Shown one piece after another: positions 58,345 to 64,000 of a stretch of 64,000 nt of DNA. The notes beneath the pieces were generated by a model. That model made no database searches. It was not told the DNA's origin and saw only the letters and a program-made list of their open reading frames with translations. Each line of letters begins with the position of its first letter. Position 1 is the first letter of the stretch. This DNA comes from an uncultured Clostridia bacterium (GTDB lineage Bacteria > Bacillota > Clostridia > TANB77 > CAG-508). Location: positions 98,206-162,205 of the forward strand of contig CALXFE010000001.1 in NCBI GenBank assembly GCA_944387545.1. The letters are read 5' to 3'. The translations under genes were made by a program, and so were the position numbers.

Positions 58345-58875
58345 TTAAGCTTCAGCTGGTGCTTCTACACTTTCAGCTCCTGCTTCTTTTTTGATTCTTA
58401 CTTGATCAAGTGCAACTGCAACTTTTGAAATATTTCCAAGTAAAGCTCCTGCAAGCATTGATAATAATGTATCTCTTGATGGTAATTTTGCTAAAGTGAT
58501 AATTTCTTCTGCTGTCATAACTTTACCTTCAATGACACCACCTTTTATTTTGTAGTAATCATTATCTTTGCTGAATTTGTATATTGCTTTTGCTGGTTCT
58601 AAGTAATCTTCATTACTCATAATAACTGCTGTTGGTCCTACTAATTTATCTTCTAAACCTTCAATACCACATTCAGCTAATGCTCTTTTTGTTATATTAT
58701 TTTTTATAACTGCATATTTAGCATTTACATTTCTTAAGTCTGTTCTTAAGTTTGTTACATCTGCTACATTGATTCCTCTGTAATCTGTTAAAAGTATAAT
58801 TTTAGCTTCTTTCATTTCAGCTGCTAATTTTGATACTTCTTCTTTCTTTTGATTTAATATTTTTTCACTTGCCAT
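58345..58875 (-). CDS. rplJ: 50S ribosomal protein L10
   Basis: 176 residues; ILLTDYRGINVADVTNLR and VKNNITKRALAE are typical, followed by helices that bind L7/L12. Preceded by an L10 leader. GGAGGTG box. Confidence 0.97.
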   Translation of the reverse strand: MASEKILNQKKEEVSKLAAEMKEAKIILLTDYRGINVADVTNLRTDLRNVNAKYAVIKNNITKRALAECGIEGLEDKLVGPTAVIMSNEDYLEPAKAIYKFSKDNDYYKIKGGVIEGKVMTAEEIITLAKLPSRDTLLSMLAGALLGNISKVAVALDQVRIKKEAGAESVEAPAEA

Positions 58876-58920
58876 TTATTTTCACCTCCTATTAGTTAAT
58901 TTATATTATAAAAATAAATA

Positions 58921-59027
58921 ACACTCTTTTATCCATACACGAGGATATAAAGAGTGCTTATATATTTTCTATATAATCTCTATATAACCTCGGTAGGACT
59001 TATCTTGCCTACTGTCTTTGGCCATTA
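58921..59027 (-). promoter_or_regulatory. Ribosomal protein L10 leader
   Basis: Minus-strand RNA contains CCAAAGACAGTAGG, CCTACCGAGG and the hairpin CACTCTTT / AAAGAGTG around an ATCC...GGAT helix. This is the L10 leader pattern, by which L10-L12 represses its own operon. Confidence 0.8.
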
Positions 59028-59032
59028 TATTC

Positions 59033-59716
59033 TTATTTTTGATTGATAAATAAGCTTGGTCCCATTGTTTTAGCAATTGCTACACTTTTGATGTATTGTC
59101 CTTTAGCTGCTGCTGGTTTTGCTTTAATAATAGCATTCATAACGGTTTCATAGTTTTCAGCTAATTTTTCAGCTCCAAATGAAACTTTTCCAAAACCTAA
59201 GTGAATAATATTTGTTTTATCTAATCTATATTCTACTTTTCCTGATTTAATTTCATTGATTGCTTTTGTTACATCCATTGTAACTGTTCCTGATTTAGGG
59301 TTTGGCATTAATCCTTTTGGTCCTAATACTTTTCCTAATCTTCCTACAACACCCATCATATCTGGAGTTGCAACAACTACATCATAGTCAAACCAGTTTT
59401 CATTTTGGATTTTTGGTATTAATTCTTCTGCACCTACAAAGTCTGCTCCAGCTTTTTGAGCTTCTTCAGCTTTTGGTCCTTTTGCAAATACTAAAACCTT
59501 TTGTGTTTTACCTGTACCATTTGGAAGTACAACTGTACCCCTTACTTGTTGATCTGCATGTTTTGAGTCAACACCCAATTTTACATGTAATTCAACTGTT
59601 TCATCAAATTTTGTTTTTGGCATTTTTTCAATGATATCTAATGCTTCTTTGATATCATATTCTTTTGTTCTGTCAACTAATTTTACACTTTCTGCATATC
59701 TTTTTGACATTTTCAT
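59033..59716 (-). CDS. rplA: 50S ribosomal protein L1
   Basis: 227 residues. [38 protein letters not shown] and [15 protein letters not shown] are family hallmarks. AAAGGAGG lies 9 nt before the first ATG. Confidence 0.98.
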   Translation of the reverse strand: MKMSKRYAESVKLVDRTKEYDIKEALDIIEKMPKTKFDETVELHVKLGVDSKHADQQVRGTVVLPNGTGKTQKVLVFAKGPKAEEAQKAGADFVGAEELIPKIQNENWFDYDVVVATPDMMGVVGRLGKVLGPKGLMPNPKSGTVTMDVTKAINEIKSGKVEYRLDKTNIIHLGFGKVSFGAEKLAENYETVMNAIIKAKPAAAKGQYIKSVAIAKTMGPSLFINQK

Positions 59717-59775
59717 TTTTTCTAACCTCCTTTGGTATTAACGAGCTTTGCTCTCCCACTTAATATTTATTTATT

Positions 59776-60204
59776 TTAATCAGTAACTACTACACCCATA
59801 GATCTAGCAGTACCTTCAACCATACTCATTGCTGTTTCTAATGATGCAGCATTTAAGTCTGGCATTTTTTGTTCAGCAATTTCTTTTATTTGTGCTTTTG
59901 TTATTTTAGCAACTTTTTCTTTATTTGGTTTTCCTGAACCTTTTTGAATTTTAATTGCTTTTTTTATTAAAACTGCAACTGGTGGCACTTTTGTAATAAA
60001 ATCAAAACTTTTATCTTTATACACTGTTATAACTACTGGTATGATCATTCCAGGTTGATTTGCAGTTCTATCATTAAAGTCTTTAACGAATTGCATAATA
60101 TTTACACCACTTGAACCTAAAGCTGGACCTACTGGTGGAGCTGGTGATGCTTTTCCTGCCTCTATTTGTAATTTAATAATATTTGTAATTTCTTTTTCTG
60201 CCAT
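59776..60204 (-). CDS. rplK: 50S ribosomal protein L11
   Basis: 142 residues from [11 protein letters not shown] (AAGGAGGTG upstream; a longer in-frame start is rejected). [20 protein letters not shown] and the C-terminal RNA-binding [10 protein letters not shown] are present. Binds the GTPase centre of 23S rRNA. Confidence 0.98.
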   Translation of the reverse strand: MAEKEITNIIKLQIEAGKASPAPPVGPALGSSGVNIMQFVKDFNDRTANQPGMIIPVVITVYKDKSFDFITKVPPVAVLIKKAIKIQKGSGKPNKEKVAKITKAQIKEIAEQKMPDLNAASLETAMSMVEGTARSMGVVVTD

Positions 60205-60240
60205 TTTAATGGCACCTCCTTTTTTTATCTTCAATAACAA

Positions 60241-60777
60241 TTATTTGATTTTTTGAACTTGTGAAAATTCTAGTTCAACTGGTGTTTCTCTACCAAACAT
60301 TGATACTAAAACTTTTACTTTATGTTTTTCTTTATTAATTTCTTTTACTGTACCTGTAAATCCTTCAAAAGGACCATTCATAACTTGTACTTGATCATCA
60401 ATATCATAATCTACATTGATTGAAACATCTTCAAATCCCATATTACGAATTTCTTCTTCTGTTAATGGAATAGGGTCTGTTCCTGAACCTACAAATCCTG
60501 TAACACCTCTTGTATTTCTTACAATATACCAAGATTGCTCTGTTACAATCATTTTTATTAGTACATATCCTGGAAATACCTTTTTCAAATTTACTTTTCT
60601 TTTTCCATCTTTTATTTCTATTTGTTCTTCCATTGGAACAATGATATCGAAGAAATAATCTTCAAGTTCTCTATTTTTTATTGTTTTTTCTAAATCTTTT
60701 TTTACTTTATTTTCATACCCAGAATATGTATGTACCACATACCATCTAGGCATCATATCATAATCTTTTTGAGACAT
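60241..60777 (-). CDS. nusG: Transcription elongation factor NusG
   Basis: 178 residues. NGN domain (PRWYVVHTYSGYENKVKK, VFPGYVLIKM, VRNTRGVTGFVG) and KOW domain (VQVMNGPFEGFTGTVKEI). Links RNA polymerase with ribosomes or Rho. Confidence 0.98.
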   Translation of the reverse strand: MSQKDYDMMPRWYVVHTYSGYENKVKKDLEKTIKNRELEDYFFDIIVPMEEQIEIKDGKRKVNLKKVFPGYVLIKMIVTEQSWYIVRNTRGVTGFVGSGTDPIPLTEEEIRNMGFEDVSINVDYDIDDQVQVMNGPFEGFTGTVKEINKEKHKVKVLVSMFGRETPVELEFSQVQKIK

Positions 60778-60801
60778 GTATAAAAGCCTCCTTAATTAAA
60801 C

Positions 60802-61230
60802 TTATTCTACACTATTTTCACTAGTATTTTCATTTGCCTCTGTTGTTTCATCTGTTGTTTCTGTTGCTGTTGCATTTTCTTCATTTTCACCTGATGTATT
60901 TTCAGCATCAGTTGTTTCATTTTCTGTTGTCTCATTATTGGCTGTTGTATTACTATCTTCACTAGTTGTAGATTCTATTGTTTGAATAGATTCTTTTATT
61001 TTATCTATTCCATGTTTATTTATTGATTCAAAAGCTAAATCTAATACAAAAACAATGATAGCTGTTATTAAAACAATTGTAATAACTGCTATTGTGTTAT
61101 TTATCAATTGTTTTGGTGTTGGCCAAATCACTTTTTTTAATTCTGCTTTTAAACCTTTGAAAAAGCTTTTTTTATTTTTGTTTTCTTTATTATTTTCTTT
61201 ACTTGTAACTTTCTTTTCTTTTTTAGCCAT
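60802..61230 (-). CDS. secE: Preprotein translocase subunit SecE with long acidic C-terminal tail
   Basis: 142 residues, roughly twice the usual 60-75. The SecE core is FFKGLKAELKKVIWPTPKQL with a membrane helix (about 45-68). It is followed by a roughly 65-residue Thr/Glu/Asn-rich tail (TTANNETTENETTDAENTSG and similar). The tail would be extracytoplasmic. Located in the standard rpmG-secE-nusG-rplK order. Confidence 0.93.
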   Translation of the reverse strand: MAKKEKKVTSKENNKENKNKKSFFKGLKAELKKVIWPTPKQLINNTIAVITIVLITAIIVFVLDLAFESINKHGIDKIKESIQTIESTTSEDSNTTANNETTENETTDAENTSGENEENATATETTDETTEANENTSENSVE

Positions 61231-61262
61231 TTTATATCCTCCTTAAAATAGCTTGTACTATC

Positions 61263-61427
61263 CTATTTTGTCTCTTTATGTGTTGTACGTTTTCTACAGA
61301 ATTTACAATATTTAACAATTTCTAATCTATCTGTATTATTTCTCTTGTTTTTTGTTGTTGTATAATTTCTTCTTTTACATTCTGTACACTCTAATGTTAT
61401 ATTTTCTCTTGGACCTTTTGCTGCCAT
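61263..61427 (-). CDS. rpmG: 50S ribosomal protein L33
   Basis: 54 residues, [20 protein letters not shown], with the zinc Cys pairs CTEC and CKFC. GGAGGTG box. Confidence 0.96.
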   Translation of the reverse strand: MAAKGPRENITLECTECKRRNYTTTKNKRNNTDRLEIVKYCKFCRKRTTHKETK

Positions 61428-61584
61428 TTAAATACACCTCCGAATTTTACATTACTTTTTTAAACGATGTGAACGTATGTCCGTAATATACATACGCTTA
61501 AATATTTTACCACCTTTTCCTTGATATGTCAATGAATTTTTCTGTTTTTTTAGCATATTTTTATTATTTTTTTATAACAGAACA

Positions 61585-61613
61585 AAAAATTGCATAGCAA
61601 TTTTTCTGTGCAA
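61585..61613. repeat. Dispersed 29-nt palindromic repeat, copy 2
   Basis: Same 29 nt as 10647-10675 without a mismatch; lies between rpmG and the flavin reductase gene. Confidence 0.85.
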
Positions 61614-61695
61614 TGTTTAGCGAAGCTTTTTTATATCATAGGAACGTTCGGAGAAGTTTCTTATTATATAAAAAAAGAGAAATAAAATTATTTCT

Positions 61696-62283
61696 CTACT
61701 TCCTTTTTGTTTTATTGTTTTTCTTTTTTTGAACTGAAAATCCAAATTTCCCAAGCTTTTTTCCTAATGCATAATAATGTCCATTTGCATAAGCAATTAA
61801 ATCACATTTAGAAATATCAAAAGCACCTTTTTCATCTATGTATTGTTTATCTGCACGTATTGCTAAAACTTCAGCAATAAACATATGATGTGAACCGAGT
61901 TCTTTTATCTCTTTAACTTTACATTCTACTGAAACTGGGCTTTCTTTTATCATTGGGCATTTTACAAATTCAGATTTTTCTTTGTGCAAATTCATTTCTT
62001 TGAATTTATCAAATTTTTCTCCTGATCTTACACCACACCAATCAGTTGCTCTTACTAAGTTTTTATTGGTTAAATTGATAACAAACTCCCTTTGTGTCTT
62101 TATTAAGTTATAAGAATATCTGGATGGTCTAACAGAAATATATACTGTTGCTGGATTTGTATTTACTATTCCAGTCCAAGCAACAGTGATTATATTTGAT
62201 TTTTCCATCGTTCCACAACTTACCATAACTACTGGCAGTGGGTATATAAATGTTCCTGCTTTCCATGTTATTTTATTGCTCAT
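61696..62283 (-). CDS. Flavin reductase-like FMN-binding protein
   Basis: 195 residues from MSNKITWKAGT (AAAGGAGAA upstream). TVAWTGIVNTNPATVYISVRPSRYSY and EFVINLTNKNLVRATDWCGVRSGEKFDKF fit the flavin-reductase-like split barrel. Likely binds FMN; substrate unknown. Overlaps the upstream gene by 11 nt. Confidence 0.88.
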   Translation of the reverse strand: MSNKITWKAGTFIYPLPVVMVSCGTMEKSNIITVAWTGIVNTNPATVYISVRPSRYSYNLIKTQREFVINLTNKNLVRATDWCGVRSGEKFDKFKEMNLHKEKSEFVKCPMIKESPVSVECKVKEIKELGSHHMFIAEVLAIRADKQYIDEKGAFDISKCDLIAYANGHYYALGKKLGKFGFSVQKKKNNKTKRK

Positions 62284-63499
62284 GAGTTTCTCCTTTTTTC
62301 TCATTGACTGTGTCTTTAGATTTTATTTCATGCAGTTTCATAACAGCAGATAATTCTTTTATATCTTTTAAATATATACCATATCTGTCATCTTTATCTT
62401 TTAATACTTCTCCCAAGTAGCCTGCATTATATTTTGAACCTTGCAAGCTCTCTTCTGATAATAATCCATTTGCAACAGCATCATAATATGCTTTATTTTG
62501 GATTTCTCCAGTCTTAGGATTTCGAGATAAATATCCCATATTCAAGTTTGTATATCTTACATCCCTTTTTTTCTCTTCACCTACTGTTCTTGTAATTCTA
62601 TATGCATCAATACTACTTATCATATTTTGAAAATCACGATATGCTAATAAGCCTATTCTTTCTACAGTTAATTCTATTCCATCATCTCTTGTAATTGTCA
62701 CAGCTAGCTTTCTCTTTTTATCTTTTCGTTGTTCTAATTTTTCTTTTTCATTTATTTCTAGTGATTCATATGCTACTTGTCGAATATAATCTGGTCTATA
62801 ATATTGTGTCATTTCATATTTTTCTCTTATTTCTATATCTTGAAGCTCTGGATCATATTCTTGTCTTTTCTCTCTTGTTTCTACTTTTGCATATGCATCT
62901 TTTATTCTTTCTATTTGCTCTTTAATCATAGCTATTTCGCCTTCAAGCCTTGTTATTTCTCTGAATTTTTTATTTCCAACGTTATTTTTTGCCACATTTA
63001 TTTCATTCTCAAGTAATTCTATTCTTTCTTGATGATTTTTTATTAGTCCATTTCTCATGTCTCGTAATTGTGTATCTATCTTTAATGGTGATTGTAATCT
63101 ATCATCACATCTATCTCTTGATGTGTATAAAATTTTATAAGCATTGTTCGTAGTTCTTCTTTCTTCCCTTATTTCATCTCTTATACTTTGAAACATAGCA
63201 TTTAAAGAAGCATCATATGCATTTCTTTTTTCTTCTGTATATATTTCTTGATATGCCTTTTCAATACGATTGACTTCGCTTTCTAATCTGTATATTTCAT
63301 GCTCTATATCTAATTTTTGTTGTTCATCTTCTGTATAATGTAATCTCTCTTCTAACTCAGTTTTTCTTCTTAATATTCTCCTTTTTATATCTTGACTTTT
63401 TTGCATAATAAACATGTTTTTATCTTGTTCTTTTTTTATTCGAGATACAGCTTCTCTGCTTGTTCCTATTATTTCATATGCATTTCTATTTTCTTTCAT
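62273..63499 (-). CDS. Unrecognised protein with two degenerate J-domain-like repeats
   Basis: 408 residues from MKENRNAYEIIGTSREA (AAAGGA upstream). NAYEIIGTSREA...RIEKAYQEIYTEEKRNAYDASL is echoed by NAYKILYTSRDR...RIKDAYAKVETREKRQEYDPEL. Both follow the start and end pattern of J-domains, but neither has HPD, and long coiled-coil segments lie between. The C-terminal half (TITRDDGIELTVERIGLLAY) is unknown. Coupled to the flavin reductase gene. Confidence 0.6.
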   Translation of the reverse strand: MKENRNAYEIIGTSREAVSRIKKEQDKNMFIMQKSQDIKRRILRRKTELEERLHYTEDEQQKLDIEHEIYRLESEVNRIEKAYQEIYTEEKRNAYDASLNAMFQSIRDEIREERRTTNNAYKILYTSRDRCDDRLQSPLKIDTQLRDMRNGLIKNHQERIELLENEINVAKNNVGNKKFREITRLEGEIAMIKEQIERIKDAYAKVETREKRQEYDPELQDIEIREKYEMTQYYRPDYIRQVAYESLEINEKEKLEQRKDKKRKLAVTITRDDGIELTVERIGLLAYRDFQNMISSIDAYRITRTVGEEKKRDVRYTNLNMGYLSRNPKTGEIQNKAYYDAVANGLLSEESLQGSKYNAGYLGEVLKDKDDRYGIYLKDIKELSAVMKLHEIKSKDTVNEKKGETHEQ

Positions 63500-63597
63500 A
63501 TGTATCATTCCTTTCAACTAGCTTTCCATTATATAGAATCTATATAATCTTGCTAAAATTCATCTTTTATATTATATCATATTTTCCCATAAAAAGC

Positions 63598-63648
63598 AAA
63601 AATTAGAAATTAATATACTCTATAAATATACTAATTTCTAACTTTTAC
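63598..63648 (-). terminator. Terminator of the rRNA operon
   Basis: GTTAGAAATTAGTATA / TATATTAATTTCTAA on the minus strand, just after 5S, with T-run. Confidence 0.78.
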
Positions 63649-63658
63649 AAAAAAAAAT

Positions 63659-63773
63659 CTAGCAACAACCTATCTTCCCAGCAGGGTAACCCACAAGTAT
63701 TTTCGGCACACTTAGGCTTGACTTCTGTGTTCGGAATGGGAACAGGTATGACCCTAAATGTCATCGTCACTAG
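63659..63773 (-). rRNA. rrf: 5S ribosomal RNA
   Basis: The minus strand contains CCTGTTCCCATTCCGAACAC, GAAGTCAAGCC and matching end helices CTAGTGACGA / TTGTTGCTAG. Boundaries are accurate to a few bases. Confidence 0.94.
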
Positions 63774-63851
63774 AAAATTATTGTATGCATAGCACACTCA
63801 AAAATACATAGATGAAAATTAAGTTTTAAGATCTTCTTTCTCTTTTTTAAT

Positions 63852-64000
63852 TGTGGTTAAGCCCTCGATTTATTAGTATTGGTCAGCTTAATACATTACT
63901 GCACTTACACCTCCAACCTATCAACCACATAGTCTACGTGGAATCTTACTACCTTACGGTATGGGATATCTTATCTTGGGGTGGGCTTCACACTTAGATG
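63852..64000 (-). rRNA. rrl: 23S ribosomal RNA (3' end only)
   Basis: The minus strand ends with CTGACCAATACTAATAAATC and GAGGGCTTAACC, the standard 3' terminus. The rest lies beyond the right edge; order is 23S-5S. Confidence 0.95.

Overview
The window is about 70% A+T, densely coded and mostly leftward, and looks like an anaerobic low-GC Clostridia-type Firmicute. Supporting signs are GatCAB, a folate ECF transporter under a THF riboswitch, cohesin/dockerin surface proteins, rubredoxin, a PyrK-type dihydroorotate dehydrogenase, a GGGtGRT/NifU-like pair, a DUF421/DUF4363 pair and strong AGGAGG ribosome binding sites. I cannot name the species.

Layout. 1-2.8 kb: gatA (partial), a nucleotidase, gatC and a sortase. 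2.9 kb: an unusual tRNA-Gly. 3.9-6.0 kb: THF riboswitch, folT and its own ECF A and T subunits. 6-11 kb: a DNA-glycosylase-like protein, a pseudouridine synthase, a YgjP peptidase, a GGDEF/EAL protein and RelBE. 11.4-14.4 kb: GGGtGRT protein, NifU-like scaffold and a YezG-fold protein. 14.4-19.3 kb: glycolysis (gpmI, tpiA, pgk, gap), with separate promoters for tpiA, pgk and gap. 19.4-30.5 kb: pyrimidine synthesis (pyrB, I, C, F, K, D and a divergent OPRT), interrupted by a RiPP-like peptide with its radical SAM enzyme. 31.6-37.4 kb: rubredoxin and a cohesin/dockerin/sortase surface locus. 37.6-48.2 kb: asnS, proS, scpB, mutS2, secDF, an HD hydrolase and an RsmB-type methylase. 48-57.8 kb: accessory genes, a normal tRNA-Gly, a Lon-like protease and a third sortase. 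57.9-61.4 kb: rplL, rplJ (with L10 leader), rplA, rplK, nusG, secE, rpmG. The end holds the 5S gene and the 3' end of a 23S gene, both on the minus strand.

The main discovery candidate is a recoding system. Six otherwise intact genes (NUDIX hydrolase, ArsC/Spx-like, HAD phosphatase, scpB, mutS2, HD hydrolase) each carry one extra C directly before a GGN glycine codon. The site is therefore always an in-frame CGG followed by a +1 shift. Reading CGGN as one glycine restores every family sequence, including invariant glycines such as the one in the ArsC NTSG motif. The same window encodes a tRNA-Gly (2885-2958) with loop CTTCCGA, so bases 34-37 are UCCG, the exact complement of CGGN. It also has a 30-40 mismatch that permits an 8-nt anticodon loop. 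A normal tRNA-Gly(UCC) at 50351-50424 has A37, a perfect stem and a related terminator, which suggests duplication. In-frame CGG read as plain arginine occurs only in the RiPP pair and one orphan gene, all probably acquired. I infer a natural quadruplet-decoding glycine tRNA that corrects C insertions; the read data, homologue alignments and proteomics needed to test this are not available here.

Other notable items: a dockerin-bearing peptidoglycan hydrolase beside two cohesin proteins and a sortase, a RiPP pair with a 13-bp attenuator, a -1 slippery heptamer in an unrecognised gene, and Thr/Asn/Glu-rich extracytoplasmic segments in both SecE and SecD.
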